From a virus: DNA of 38,401 bases. The notes under the pieces were generated by a model. That model was not told the DNA's origin and searched no databases. It worked only from the letters and a program-made list of their open reading frames with translations. Position 1 is the stretch's first letter; each line of letters begins with the position of its first letter. The stretch spans positions 1 to 38,401 of the IMG/VR virus record IMGVR_UViG_3300019776_000579. One strand, written 5' to 3'. Both the position numbers and the translations under genes were made by a program. Shown here piece after piece: positions 5,495 through 13,789 of this stretch.

Positions 5495-5889
5495 GCTCTC
5501 AATCGGTCTGAGACTGCTTCGGCTTCGGCTGCGAGCGCGACAAGATCGCTTCTAACGTAGCTAGAAAGTGCCCAGGCTGCGGGGCTGGTGTCATCACTTC
5601 GGCTGGCACATCCGGCCTGATCTGCGGGGCGACTTTCTGCGAGCTTGCGCAGCCGGTCAGCAGTAGCGCGAGCAGTGCGCTCAGTAGAGATACGGTCTTG
5701 TGTGAGTGCATCGCCGATCCTTGTGATGTTCCGCGCCGCGAGTCTCTCGGACTCTCTCAGGGCTTCGGATGTGTCTAGCGCCTCTTGTGCCTTCTTGCCG
5801 TGCGTGTACTTGATGGCAGCACCCCAGCCAGCGCCGAAGGCCACAAGAAGCGACACGAGGCCAGCAAGGAGGCGTGCAGCTAGGCTCAC
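5464..5889 (-). CDS. Rz-like inner-membrane spanin (i-spanin), 141 aa
   Basis: GTG start at 5889 overlaps the preceding stop as GTGA. One N-terminal membrane anchor (residues about 5-26, ARLLAGLVSLLVAFGAGWGA) is followed by a long periplasmic helical region (KKAQEALDTSEALRESERLA and on). The Rz1-like lipoprotein gene is nested inside it in another frame, the hallmark of Rz/Rz1 pairs. Together the two fuse the inner and outer membranes as the last step of lysis. Confidence 0.8.
   Translation of the reverse strand: MSLAARLLAGLVSLLVAFGAGWGAAIKYTHGKKAQEALDTSEALRESERLAARNITRIGDALTQDRISTERTARATADRLRKLAESRPADQAGCASRSDDTSPAAWALSSYVRSDLVALAAEAEAVSDRLRACHALITPSP
5499..5711 (-). CDS. Rz1-like outer-membrane lipoprotein spanin (o-spanin), 70 aa
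   Basis: Entirely nested within the Rz-like gene in a shifted frame. It has a signal peptide with lipobox LLTGC (Cys about residue 21) and then a proline-rich mature part (APQIRPDVPAEVMTPAPQPG). This architecture is diagnostic for the outer-membrane partner of Rz. Confidence 0.8.
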   Translation of the reverse strand: MHSHKTVSLLSALLALLLTGCASSQKVAPQIRPDVPAEVMTPAPQPGHFLATLEAILSRSQPKPKQSQTD

Positions 5890-6287
5890 GAGATAGTCAG
5901 CCTGATCGGCTTGCCTGACAGCTTCTCAGCCTGTAGCTTTGGGAAAAGGCGGTCGAAGGCGATCCGGCTTTCATCGATCCGGTTTAAGCCCTTCTTTGTG
6001 CCAACAAGGATGCATCCTTCAGTGTCAGCAGCCGTGTTGCCAGGGTGGATGCGGACTCCGATAAAGCCATTCACTTGGAGCAGTAGAGGGAGCATCCGCT
6101 TGAAGCGCGGAGACATGGTGATGTCGATCACGTATGAACCGGCAGGGATGGCTGTTTCGCCGTGAATCTTCACGCCGTCAGCCCTCACCACATCCTCAAG
6201 CGTGTAGCACTCGAAGACACCATCGATATACATTTCACCGATGGTGCAAACGTCGTTCTTCTCGGTGCGCTTGACAGTGATATTCAT
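5886..6287 (-). CDS. DUF5675-family protein, putative peptidoglycan-cleaving endolysin, 133 aa
   Basis: MNITVKRTEKNDVCTIGEMY, IDGVFECYTLED, AIPAGSY and RIHPGNTAADTEGCILVG are hallmarks of the DUF5675 family, which is annotated in some databases as an L,D-carboxypeptidase or transpeptidase. His81 and Cys92 are the likely catalytic pair. It lies between holin-like genes and the spanins, where the endolysin belongs, and no other muralytic gene is seen. It has no signal peptide, so it would depend on a holin. Enzyme activity is inferred. Confidence 0.7.
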   Translation of the reverse strand: MNITVKRTEKNDVCTIGEMYIDGVFECYTLEDVVRADGVKIHGETAIPAGSYVIDITMSPRFKRMLPLLLQVNGFIGVRIHPGNTAADTEGCILVGTKKGLNRIDESRIAFDRLFPKLQAEKLSGKPIRLTIS

Positions 6288-6589
6288 CGCGGAACACCTT
6301 TGAAGGATGCTTGCTGGTGGCTAATCGTGTGAGTAGGCGGTCCTTTTTCCCACGTTGGGAAGCTTGTCCACAACCAGCACAGCGTAGTAATGACCGCACC
6401 AGCGCCGCCAATTGTCACGATGCCCTCAACGGCCTCTAGGATTGCCCACAAGCACCCAACCCCCATCCCGACATGCATCGCCACCACTGCGAGCTGATGT
6501 TTCCGCCATGTGAGCGCATCAAGACGGCAGACAATGCCCGCCAATCCGACCAGCGCCAAAACTTCGACGACGATTCGCAGGACGTTCAT
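6284..6589 (-). CDS. Small membrane protein, holin candidate, 101 aa
   Basis: ATG 6589 overlaps the preceding stop (ATGA). The first 75 residues hold about three hydrophobic segments (VLRIVVEVLALVGLAGIV; LAVVAMHVGMGVGCLWAIL; IVTIGGAGAVITTLCWLW). The tail is short and hydrophilic. Size, topology and position next to the endolysin candidate fit a holin or antiholin. The earlier in-frame open region (up to 6838) overlaps the neighbouring gene and lacks a ribosome site. Confidence 0.6.
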   Translation of the reverse strand: MNVLRIVVEVLALVGLAGIVCRLDALTWRKHQLAVVAMHVGMGVGCLWAILEAVEGIVTIGGAGAVITTLCWLWTSFPTWEKGPPTHTISHQQASFKGVPR

Positions 6590-6936
6590 TGAATTCTCCG
6601 TTTCACAGCAGCAGGCAAAGCCTCGGCCAACGCCGTCACAAGGGGGTGGAAGAAGACACCGAAACCAGCCGCGATTCCTTGGGCTGTGTTGATGTCTGAT
6701 GGTGAGAAATACGCCCCAGCTTTGGCGCTCAATAGAGATGCTGCGATGAATAGAACTCCAGCCCTGATGCGACCAACAGCAGGAGCCCACGGCAGGCCAA
6801 CAACGCAGCCACATGCAGCCCAAGCCAGCAGCGACCATGTGATGCCAAATTGCACAAGAACAGCCCCCACGAGGCCTGATACAAGGCCAGCAGCAACAGC
6901 CGAAGCCGCAGGGGAAATTACGGGATCAGCGGCCAT
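6586..6936 (-). CDS. Membrane protein, second holin candidate, 116 aa
   Basis: Start ATG 6936 (MAADPVISPAAS) is chosen because GGAGGTG lies just upstream. At least three hydrophobic stretches are visible: VAAGLVSGLVGAVLVQF, WSLLAWAACGCVVGL and AGVLFIAASLLSAKAGAYF. The C-terminus is basic (AAVKRRIQ), as in many holins. It overlaps its neighbours at both ends. Holin or head-host membrane factor; the exact role of each of the three adjacent membrane proteins cannot be separated from sequence. Confidence 0.6.
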   Translation of the reverse strand: MAADPVISPAASAVAAGLVSGLVGAVLVQFGITWSLLAWAACGCVVGLPWAPAVGRIRAGVLFIAASLLSAKAGAYFSPSDINTAQGIAAGFGVFFHPLVTALAEALPAAVKRRIQ

Positions 6937-7288
6937 TTTTACGGCACCTCCAAGCAAACACCGAAAGGGCTGCTATCCCACTAACCAGCAGCGATGTATT
7001 GCCCCACTTTGCCGAGCATGACTCGGAACCGGGTTCTCTGACCCACGGGGCTATAAGCCACCAAAGCGAGCACGCCGCCGTGGTGAAGTTCATGGTGACG
7101 ACAGCCGCGCAGGATGACGACACAAAAGCATCCCAGCGCGACAGGCCCGCGACGATGAAGCAGGCTGCTGCCAGCAGCATCCACATCGTGATCTGTCTGA
7201 TGTCGCCCTGCATGTCAGGCGCGAAGGCCTGCCACACAAAATCGTGAGCAGAGCCAAGCACCAGCAGCAATAGCGCAGCGCGCCACAT
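6926..7288 (-). CDS. Four-segment membrane protein in lysis module, 120 aa
   Basis: ATG 7288 shares its A with the stop of the small gene upstream (TGATG), which fixes the start. Four hydrophobic segments are visible (RAALLLLVLGSAHDFV; MWMLLAAACFIVAGL; AFVSSSCAAVVTMNF with SLWWLIAPWV; SLLVSGIAALSVFAW), then a basic end RCRKNGR. The stop overlaps the next start by 11 bases. It is possibly an antiholin or a superinfection-related membrane protein; no family is recognised. Confidence 0.5.
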   Translation of the reverse strand: MWRAALLLLVLGSAHDFVWQAFAPDMQGDIRQITMWMLLAAACFIVAGLSRWDAFVSSSCAAVVTMNFTTAACSLWWLIAPWVREPGSESCSAKWGNTSLLVSGIAALSVFAWRCRKNGR

Positions 7289-7413
7289 CAGCGCGGCCCG
7301 GTAGGTGGCGGGCCTGCCTTTGTCTTTGGAGGCGCTGGCGGCTGAGTTGGAGCTTTCTGGTCTGGTTCTTTTGGGCCAAACAGGCCGACAAGCCATTTCA
7401 ATAATCGGATCAT
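7288..7413 (-). CDS. Tiny proline-rich amphipathic protein, 41 aa
   Basis: Start MIRLLKWLVGLFGPKEPDQ, then a proline- and lysine-rich tail (PTQPPAPPKTKAGPPPTGPR). The hydrophobic amphipathic N-terminus could bind membrane. It lies 16 bases after the tailspike stop and is coupled to the next membrane gene by TGATG. A longer in-frame opening (to 7617) runs inside the tailspike gene and is not credible. Confidence 0.5.
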   Translation of the reverse strand: MIRLLKWLVGLFGPKEPDQKAPTQPPAPPKTKAGPPPTGPR

Positions 7414-7429
7414 GTTTATCCTATATTCG

Positions 7430-9301
7430 TCAAGATGCAGCGCGATAGGTAAATGTAACAACAAACCTAGCGCCTGATAGGTTTGCGTTTGTCGCATATG
7501 CGCCTGATGCTCCAGGCTTCCAAAAAACGAATGTAGCGGATGAAGTACTACCAACGGGCATAAAAACACCGTTAATATCCTGAAATCCAATAACACCAGC
7601 CGGTTGCGCGCCAGCATCGGGCTGGAACGGAAGACTAAGACGCGCCTGACTTACGTCTGTAGTTATTGGATATCTTATATCTAGATGCACGGTTGTCATT
7701 TTGCCGTTTTTTACGTATCGCGCCTGAGACACATCAGAGATCGATAACCCTGCTCCGCTTCGATCTGTGGCGATCCAGTTGCCCTCTGTATATTCTGGGG
7801 TCCCAAACAAACCTGAAACAGTAGCAGCGCCTGTATTCTTTCCTATTTTATGAGTTGAAACGCTGCCATTTACAACAATTGAAGTCCCTGTTCCAGTATT
7901 ATCGAAATGGTTTGAGTCAATCGACGCAGATTGCCCATCAAGATATATACCTTGAGCAAGACCACCAAAAGTAAAACGATTACCATTGACAGACAGCCCT
8001 ATATTTGCGCCGCCCTGCTCAATTACTCTTGATGTGCCGGATGTGTCGGTAATCCTCATCCCGTTGCCTGAGATTGAAACACACTGTGTATCAACTGCGC
8101 CAAGCGCTTGAAGGCGAATACAAGACTTAACAGCGTACATCCATGAGTTACTGATTCGCAAATCCTTGCAGTCTGTTGTTTTTATAGCGTCCTGCCCAAT
8201 GAGGTCAATTACGCAGTTACTTATGTGTAGCGATAGAAAGCCTGTTCCAGTCAAAACGCCGTAAGCGCCTGAAGACATAAGCGAATCTGAAACCATTAAT
8301 CCTTCACCAATGGTTGACCCATCATTGACAAGCCAAATAGATGAGTTTCCTCCATTGCTAACAAATCTGCATCCGGTTACAGTGTTATTTACGGACTGAC
8401 CATAAACATAAAAACCGTTATTGCTGTTGATAGAAGTGACGTTATCTAGGCGACTGTTCCATGTGTATCTGAAATTCACGGCATCCGCCCAGCCCTGCAA
8501 GTACAAATCTCTAAGCGTCACATAGTTGATATTGCTTGAATTTGTGCCGCTGCAGAATATTGCCACAAAAGATCTAGGGTCGGGTGTCCCATCGCCTGCA
8601 TATGAGAAAATATGCAGGCTTTGAATTGTCACCAATGATGCACCGGCAGACAGCGTAAAGGCATCACATCCGTAAGCGAGAATTGAGCTTCCGTGCCCTT
8701 CTCCGTAGATCATTACTCCAGAAGGTACGGTAACTGTTGAATTAATGCGCCAGGAACCAGCGGGAACGTAAACGATTTTGCTAGAGTTAACAGCGTTTTG
8801 AAATGCTTGCGAGCAGTCTTGATTTCCTGTCGGGTCTGAGGCGCCAAAATCCACAATAGAAACTGACTCGCGAAGCTTTTCTTGAACAGTCCGAGAAACT
8901 GCACCCGTGCCGTTTTGGATGAATGAAATGAACGAAGCGCCAGCCGACTTAACGTAGTTAATGAACCCCTGAACAGTTGTAAATAGAGTTCCTGAAGCCC
9001 CGTCATTGACTGAGATATTCTCGGCAAGAGAACCATCGGTAATTCCATCAACGCTCCACACTTGTGATCCAGCCGATGTTTTTAGAACCATCGTGTAAGC
9101 GCCAGAGCCTAGCCATACCTGAGCTTCTCCACGAGCATCAAGAACCACCGGGTTGGTGTTAGCTGTGCCAAGCGTTGAACTCGTGTACGTGGCCTTCTTG
9201 TCGATAGTGCCGCTTGCGTAGGTGTAGAGCAAGCCACCGACAAGCGGATTACCTGCGTCATCGTCAGCCGCAAACCGGCCTGCTGTGAACTGTACGGACA
9301 T
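7430..9301 (-). CDS. Tailspike / tail fibre with pectate-lyase-type beta-helix, 623 aa
   Basis: The N-terminal head-binding-type domain (FTAGRFAADDDAGNPLVGG, then LYTYASGTIDKKATYTSSTLG and VVLDARGEAQVWLGSG) is widespread on phage tail fibres. Around residue 145, SVSIVDFGASDPTGNQDCSQAF opens a pectate-lyase-superfamily beta-helix, with repeated short strands to about 500. A beta-rich C-terminal domain ends RFVVTFTYRAAS. It probably binds or depolymerises surface polysaccharide. The DNA is visibly more AT-rich than its neighbours, suggesting recent acquisition. A terminator-like hairpin lies just upstream. Confidence 0.85.
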   Translation of the reverse strand: MSVQFTAGRFAADDDAGNPLVGGLLYTYASGTIDKKATYTSSTLGTANTNPVVLDARGEAQVWLGSGAYTMVLKTSAGSQVWSVDGITDGSLAENISVNDGASGTLFTTVQGFINYVKSAGASFISFIQNGTGAVSRTVQEKLRESVSIVDFGASDPTGNQDCSQAFQNAVNSSKIVYVPAGSWRINSTVTVPSGVMIYGEGHGSSILAYGCDAFTLSAGASLVTIQSLHIFSYAGDGTPDPRSFVAIFCSGTNSSNINYVTLRDLYLQGWADAVNFRYTWNSRLDNVTSINSNNGFYVYGQSVNNTVTGCRFVSNGGNSSIWLVNDGSTIGEGLMVSDSLMSSGAYGVLTGTGFLSLHISNCVIDLIGQDAIKTTDCKDLRISNSWMYAVKSCIRLQALGAVDTQCVSISGNGMRITDTSGTSRVIEQGGANIGLSVNGNRFTFGGLAQGIYLDGQSASIDSNHFDNTGTGTSIVVNGSVSTHKIGKNTGAATVSGLFGTPEYTEGNWIATDRSGAGLSISDVSQARYVKNGKMTTVHLDIRYPITTDVSQARLSLPFQPDAGAQPAGVIGFQDINGVFMPVGSTSSATFVFWKPGASGAYATNANLSGARFVVTFTYRAAS

Positions 9302-9311
9302 TTAAGACCCC

Positions 9312-9343
9312 AAAAGAAAAGGCCCCACGGCTTAGGTGGGGCC
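9312..9343 (-). terminator. Intrinsic terminator (leftward) before the tailspike gene
   Basis: Stem GGCCCCAC (9321-9328) with GTGGGGCC (9336-9343) and loop of 7. On the minus strand it is followed by a U-rich run (TTTTCTTTT, 9320-9312). It lies between the injection protein gene and the tailspike gene, so tailspike transcription must read through it or start locally. Confidence 0.75.
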
Positions 9344-9384
9344 TAGAATGACGGGCAACTGCGCGAAGCCGTCAGGGAGAGAAC

Positions 9385-9612
9385 ATGGAATTCAGTGATA
9401 GGGCTTTAGCCCAGCTAGCAACGCCGTTTGTGTTGTTTGCAATGCTCTTGATTGCCTACCCGTTCAAGTGGGCAATCACGAAGTACATGAAGGACGGGAA
9501 GCTAAAGCGCTTCCTGCTATTTCGATGGGGCGACCCCAAGCCCAACACCCCCAACCTTGATCAGAAAATTTGCAATTTCGTTGTCAAGTGCTTCAGGCGC
9601 GTAACGCGCTAG
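9385..9612 (+). CDS. Possible moron: small single-pass membrane protein, 75 aa
   Basis: Lies on the strand opposite to the whole late operon. ATG 9385 is preceded by AGGGAGAGAAC. One membrane segment (LATPFVLFAMLLIAYPFKWAI, residues about 11-31) is followed by a basic cytoplasmic tail (DGKLKRFLLFRW). The 3' end overlaps the injection protein gene tail to tail. The orientation and position suggest a lysogenic-conversion gene, but I see no clear promoter of its own, so chance is not excluded. Confidence 0.45.
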   Translation: MEFSDRALAQLATPFVLFAMLLIAYPFKWAITKYMKDGKLKRFLLFRWGDPKPNTPNLDQKICNFVVKCFRRVTR

Positions 9613-11124
9613 TGCATTGGGTGTGTAGTTGGTGCGTGAGATTGCGTTTTGAACCGGCCCAGATAGTGCAGCAGCCCGAGCGGCTGGCCTTGCCGCCACA
9701 CCCGCCAGCAATAGAGGGTTGCCTGATGTACCAGCAGCGCCACCGGCCATCATTGCATCGATCACACTGAACTTAGGCACAGTCACATTGTCCTGAGCCG
9801 CCTTTGGGAATGCTTTGGCAAACTGAGCCGCCGTCAGAAGATCGCCTGATAGCGCCTTGCCTTTGTCGAGTTGCTTTGCCAAAGCATTGGCGCTAACACT
9901 ACCCGTAGAAGTGTTCAGAGCGTTTTCAACAGAATGTGTCTTAGCGATCAGCACCCGAGCATCACGAAGAGCGGCTAGAAGTTCCTTTTGCCCTGTCTTC
10001 TCTAGCGCATCCTCTAGGAATGCGTTGATCTGCTTTGCAGACGTTGCCGAGGCTTTGGCTTTGGCTAGAGTCTCTGGGTTAGCGTCACGCGCATAGGCTT
10101 TGAAATAGCCTGTAGCGTCGTGGTTTGCTTGTTTCCATGCGTTCACCAACTCAGCAGACGAAACCTTAGCCTCCGGGGCCATCGTCAACGTGTTAGCGCC
10201 CTTCTGAACTGCGACTGAAGCAGGAAGCTTGGCGCCACTTGTCACAGGCAGATCACCAAGACTTGCGACAGCCTGATAGGCTTTGCCTGCCTCTTGGCGG
10301 ACTTCCGCGAGCGCATTTTGGCTGATCTGAGAACCCTTTGGCAACCCGACAGCATTAGCCGCGAGTGCATTGGTGATATCTTGGTTTTTGACGCTGGCTT
10401 GTTGCTGTGTCTTGATCTTTCCGCCCAAAGCTTCAAGCGCCGAACCAATGACCCCAGGCTTTGAGGTCATCGCAGGCGTCACGACATACCCGGCTTCACG
10501 GGCCGCAGCAACAGCAGCATCGGTGCCAGCGTTTGCAGCGGCTTTCTCAGCCATCTTGCGAGCTACCGTGTCTTTCAGTGCGCGGGCACCGGCTCCGAGG
10601 GTGTCCCCTAGAACCTTGCCTCCTACGCCACCAATCGCACCAGCAACACCACCTTGCAAGCGTTCCTCAACACCACCCGGAGTCATGGCCGTTCCGGTCA
10701 AGCCGCCAAGAATGGCCGCGCCTCCGTATGTGTTGGCACCCGGAACAAGCATTACAGGAGCAGCAGCAGCAGTGGCGCCAACTACGTTTCCGACCTTGCC
10801 TGACTTGGTAGCCATCAAAGGCGCATCAAGCTGCGTGCGCTCTGCGCGATCAGCGTCAGACTCTCCAGCACCGACAAGGCCAGCCAAGCCCTGATAGGCC
10901 GTGTGCATACCCTTGCCGATACCTGCCAGCACCTTTTGACCAGTGCTCATATCTTTGGTCGGGTCGTAGGTCTCAGCGTTCCTTCCGCCATCTAGGGAAA
11001 TGACGTTCTTTCCGAAGTCACGCGAGGCCCGCTGAGTCACTGACTCGGGCGTCACATCGTCAGGCGCACCACGATACACATGGGTAGTGCCGTCTTCAAA
11101 CTTGACTGTGATGTCACGAGGCAT
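9517..11124 (-). CDS. Internal virion / DNA injection protein, 535 aa
   Basis: The N-terminus is beta-rich (DITVKFEDGTTHVYRGAPDDVTPESV). The centre (residues about 85-180) is glycine- and alanine-rich and hydrophobic, with two amphipathic membrane-like stretches (VVGATAAAAPVMLVPG; AILGGLTGTAM with GGVAGAIGGVGGKVLG). The rest is helical. This composition and the position between other injection-type genes and the tailspike match P22-like ejection proteins, which enter the envelope ahead of the DNA. The family is inferred from architecture, not from a named domain. Confidence 0.6.
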   Translation of the reverse strand: MPRDITVKFEDGTTHVYRGAPDDVTPESVTQRASRDFGKNVISLDGGRNAETYDPTKDMSTGQKVLAGIGKGMHTAYQGLAGLVGAGESDADRAERTQLDAPLMATKSGKVGNVVGATAAAAPVMLVPGANTYGGAAILGGLTGTAMTPGGVEERLQGGVAGAIGGVGGKVLGDTLGAGARALKDTVARKMAEKAAANAGTDAAVAAAREAGYVVTPAMTSKPGVIGSALEALGGKIKTQQQASVKNQDITNALAANAVGLPKGSQISQNALAEVRQEAGKAYQAVASLGDLPVTSGAKLPASVAVQKGANTLTMAPEAKVSSAELVNAWKQANHDATGYFKAYARDANPETLAKAKASATSAKQINAFLEDALEKTGQKELLAALRDARVLIAKTHSVENALNTSTGSVSANALAKQLDKGKALSGDLLTAAQFAKAFPKAAQDNVTVPKFSVIDAMMAGGAAGTSGNPLLLAGVAARPAARAAALSGPVQNAISRTNYTPNALARYAPEALDNEIANFLIKVGGVGLGVAPSK

Positions 11125-11129
11125 GGTGA

Positions 11130-12383
11130 TTACCAGTTGCTGACTGAAGGGGCTTTGGCCGCGCCGGGTTGTGGCTTGCTTTTAGTGATGGCCGACTTTG
11201 TGCCTTGCATCATCCTGTCTAGGTCTGAGGCTTGCTGCATCAAGGAATCGTTGCTTGTGATAGCGCCCTTCATACTTGTCGGGTCGGTCACGATAGAGGT
11301 CAGAATCTCGTAGTCGTTGCCGTTCAAAACGCCGAGCTTGTAGGCTTCCTTCGCCTGCAACATCATGTTGTTGTAAGCGGTGCCCATCTTGGCGCGAGCG
11401 TTCGGGCTCAATGCACCAGACGCACTCCAGTTCTTGAGTTCATCCTGATAGGACTTGATCGCGCTTCCGAGTGCATCAATACCGGCGACTTGGCTGCGGA
11501 CGGCTTCAGGCTGCTTACCTGGCAATGATTGGCCGTTGAATGTGGCCGCCGGTCGAGCAAGGCCAGTGCCCTTGTCAACCAACATCACACCGTCAGCGGT
11601 TTCGATGACTTGTGTCCGGCCTGCTTGGCGCTGGATGTCGTTGTTTTCGCGAGCGCGTGAGTCGGCCATGTTCTGGCCGCGAGCCGTGAGGCCTTCGCTT
11701 GCCTTGTTGTGGCGGACCTGTTCAGCCGCTGTGCTTTGTTTCACAGCCAACTCAAGCTGATTCATCCTGTCCTGGGTCTGCTGCTGAATGGTCATGCCGC
11801 CCTTCTGGGCGTTGACCTTCCATTGATCAAGCGGCATCTTCCCGGACTGCAAAGCGCCCATGATCTGCTGCGCTTGCTCTGGCTGGAACTCACCCAACTG
11901 CACACCCTGCTGAATCCACTGAGCAGCCGATTGCAAGTCTTGGATTCCGCCCAAAGCCTGCAAATGCCGGTCGCGTTTCATGTAGGTTGTAGCAAGCGCT
12001 TTTTGCTCCGTCTCGGCATCTGCCTTAAGCTTCTCTGCGTTCTCCTTGGCCGTCTTTGCTGCCCGCTCTGTAATTTCGCCGTGAGTCTTGATGAGACCAT
12101 CAGCCATTGATGGGGCCACTTGGTAAAGCTTGGCCCTGTTCTCTGGCTTTGACAAGTCCGGCTCGCCCTGACGGTATAAGTCAGCAAGCGCGTTCTTCTC
12201 AGCTAGTCCGCGCTTCCTTTCTGAGTTGGCGTCTTGCAAGGATTGAAGCTGTAACGCGTTCTGCTGCCGGAGCATGTCGCGCTGTTCGCGCTTGGCCACT
12301 CTGTCTTCGTAGTCGTTGGCATAGTCCATCATGGACTTCTGCGGGGCCATCAAGGCGTTGTAAATCGACGTATCCAAAGCCAT
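11130..12383 (-). CDS. Internal virion / injection protein, 417 aa
   Basis: Mostly long charged helices rich in Gln and Ala (RDMLRQQNALQLQSLQDAN; ITERAAKTAKENAEKLKADA), with coiled-coil potential. The region around 165-215 is glutamine-rich. It ends in a low-complexity tail KSKPQPGAAKAPSVSNW. It sits between two other putative ejection proteins and is separated by 5 bases from the next gene. Proteins of this build in P22-like phages are packaged inside the head. Confidence 0.6.
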   Translation of the reverse strand: MALDTSIYNALMAPQKSMMDYANDYEDRVAKREQRDMLRQQNALQLQSLQDANSERKRGLAEKNALADLYRQGEPDLSKPENRAKLYQVAPSMADGLIKTHGEITERAAKTAKENAEKLKADAETEQKALATTYMKRDRHLQALGGIQDLQSAAQWIQQGVQLGEFQPEQAQQIMGALQSGKMPLDQWKVNAQKGGMTIQQQTQDRMNQLELAVKQSTAAEQVRHNKASEGLTARGQNMADSRARENNDIQRQAGRTQVIETADGVMLVDKGTGLARPAATFNGQSLPGKQPEAVRSQVAGIDALGSAIKSYQDELKNWSASGALSPNARAKMGTAYNNMMLQAKEAYKLGVLNGNDYEILTSIVTDPTSMKGAITSNDSLMQQASDLDRMMQGTKSAITKSKPQPGAAKAPSVSNW

Positions 12384-12384
12384 A

Positions 12385-13077
12385 TCAGCCCCCTAGGCTC
12401 CAATCACCCCATGAACCAAGCACATCAGCGCCACCGCCGCCGCTTGGCTTTTGCTGGCTTGAGTACCAGCCGCCAATCTGGTTCAAAGCGTTTGCGTATT
12501 GGCTGCCCTGAGCAACTCCAGCCGCAGCACGTGCATTGCCAAGCTGCAAGGCGTTGTTACTCACGTTGTTTCCGTAGTTCTGCGCCGCTTGACCAAGCCT
12601 CGCCATACCAGTCTGACCAAGTCCCGCCATTGATTGCAGAGGGTTAAGCACAGCCGAACGGTTCGCAACCATGCGGTTAAAGGCGTCGTTGTACTTGCCT
12701 GTTCCGTAGTCGTTGCCATAGCGAGCAGCAGCCTTGAGCGCTGCGCCACTATTCCGCATGCCACGCGCCCCAAGCTGGTTATTCAGCGCGGTTTGGCCTT
12801 GCTGTAGGCCGAACTGATAGCCAGCCTCTTTGGTGACATCGCCGACCTCAATCGGCTTGCCGTACTCGCCGCCATCAAACAGATACTTCTGTAGCTGTTC
12901 AAGCGACTTGTTGCGAGCCTGTATTGCTGGCATTGCGTCTTCGCGCTGCTGCTGCAATGCATCCCACTGCATTTGATTTGAATCGCGAACCGCATCAGCT
13001 TGCGTGTTTGAAGACTTGCGCGATGCTTCAGAACCAATCACCGCCGCTGCTACTGCGGCCGCTGCTGCCCATGGCAT
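12385..13077 (-). CDS. DNA-transfer-type internal virion protein, 230 aa
   Basis: Start ATG 13077 (MPWAAAAAVAAAVIG) has a perfect AAGGAGG site, which itself overlaps the stop of the upstream gene. A short hydrophobic N-terminus is followed by a Gln/Asn-rich helical region (SNTQADAVRDSNQMQWDALQ) and a glycine-rich end (SSQQKPSGGGGADVLG). This matches small injection proteins of podoviruses that line the channel together with two larger partners, here the two genes downstream. Confidence 0.6.
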   Translation of the reverse strand: MPWAAAAAVAAAVIGSEASRKSSNTQADAVRDSNQMQWDALQQQREDAMPAIQARNKSLEQLQKYLFDGGEYGKPIEVGDVTKEAGYQFGLQQGQTALNNQLGARGMRNSGAALKAAARYGNDYGTGKYNDAFNRMVANRSAVLNPLQSMAGLGQTGMARLGQAAQNYGNNVSNNALQLGNARAAAGVAQGSQYANALNQIGGWYSSQQKPSGGGGADVLGSWGDWSLGG

Positions 13078-13079
13078 TG

Positions 13080-13610
13080 TTAATCCTCCTTGCGAACGCA
13101 TACGATCATCGTCACGCGCTCGTATTGCGTTGGGTTCTCGACCCAATGGGTAAATTGGTTGTCAAACCAAAACAAGTCACCGGGCTTTGTCTCAAGCCGC
13201 GATCCCTCAAAGCAAAACGCTTGCCCCGGTGCGCTGGTGATCTGAACGCCGAACTTCTGATAGCGGCGAGCGTGCCAGCCAGGGTCTGTGTGCGGCTTGC
13301 ACTCCGCACCAGCGGGAATCCGAGTGATGAGAACCCCGCCAAGCTCGACGCCTTCGACTAACCGCATGATGTCGTGGCACAAAGGCTTGATGCCCAAGAC
13401 ATCGGCGGACGGATACCAGAATGAATCATGCGGAGCGCCATCAGCCGCCCGCGAAGGGTCGCCAAACCGAGCCCAGATGTCATCAAGGCCGTGATGCGGG
13501 CTGTCCGGTGACTCTGTGCGCGTGGTGTGCTGATTCCACAATTGCGGGTTGTTCAGCAGAGCCCAATAGATCGGCGCGACGTTCAAACCTTCAGACAGAA
13601 GATTGATCAT
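13080..13610 (-). CDS. 2-oxoglutarate/Fe(II) oxygenase-like (aspartyl/asparaginyl hydroxylase fold), 176 aa
   Basis: Start MINLLSEG at 13610, overlapping the preceding stop. The double-stranded beta-helix signature is complete: His107-x-Asp109 (KPHTDPG), distal His155 (FTHWVEN) and Arg165 (ERVTMIVCV) for 2-oxoglutarate. The segment [16 protein letters not shown] is typical of aspartyl/asparaginyl beta-hydroxylase-like enzymes. It lies inside the virion gene block, so it may modify a virion or host protein; the substrate is unknown. Neighbours overlap on both sides, so it is transcribed with late genes. Confidence 0.7.
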   Translation of the reverse strand: MINLLSEGLNVAPIYWALLNNPQLWNQHTTRTESPDSPHHGLDDIWARFGDPSRAADGAPHDSFWYPSADVLGIKPLCHDIMRLVEGVELGGVLITRIPAGAECKPHTDPGWHARRYQKFGVQITSAPGQAFCFEGSRLETKPGDLFWFDNQFTHWVENPTQYERVTMIVCVRKED

Positions 13611-13789
13611 TGAACTGCCCTTTTGTCGCGCTCTTTCAGCATCTCGTCTGCGATCTTGGCGCACTCTTCAGCCGTGCGGGGCGTTGCTGCATCCCTGGTT
13701 GTTCCTGGGTGCAAAGAGATGCTCATGACCGAGGCGAAATACATATCCCAGGCCATAAGCTTTGACGGGTCTTGAATTGGCTCAATCAT
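13607..13789 (-). CDS. Small late protein, 60 aa
   Basis: ATGA-type overlaps at both ends. The sequence [35 protein letters not shown] is followed by a helix [16 protein letters not shown]. This small protein type recurs in podovirus structural modules, but I know no function for it. Confidence 0.55.
   Translation of the reverse strand: MIEPIQDPSKLMAWDMYFASVMSISLHPGTTRDAATPRTAEECAKIADEMLKERDKRAVQ

Noticed and set aside
6589-6838. N-terminal extension of the holin candidate
   Set aside because: It would run inside the neighbouring membrane gene and begins with Cys/Trp-rich shadow sequence; ATG 6589 has the ATGA overlap.
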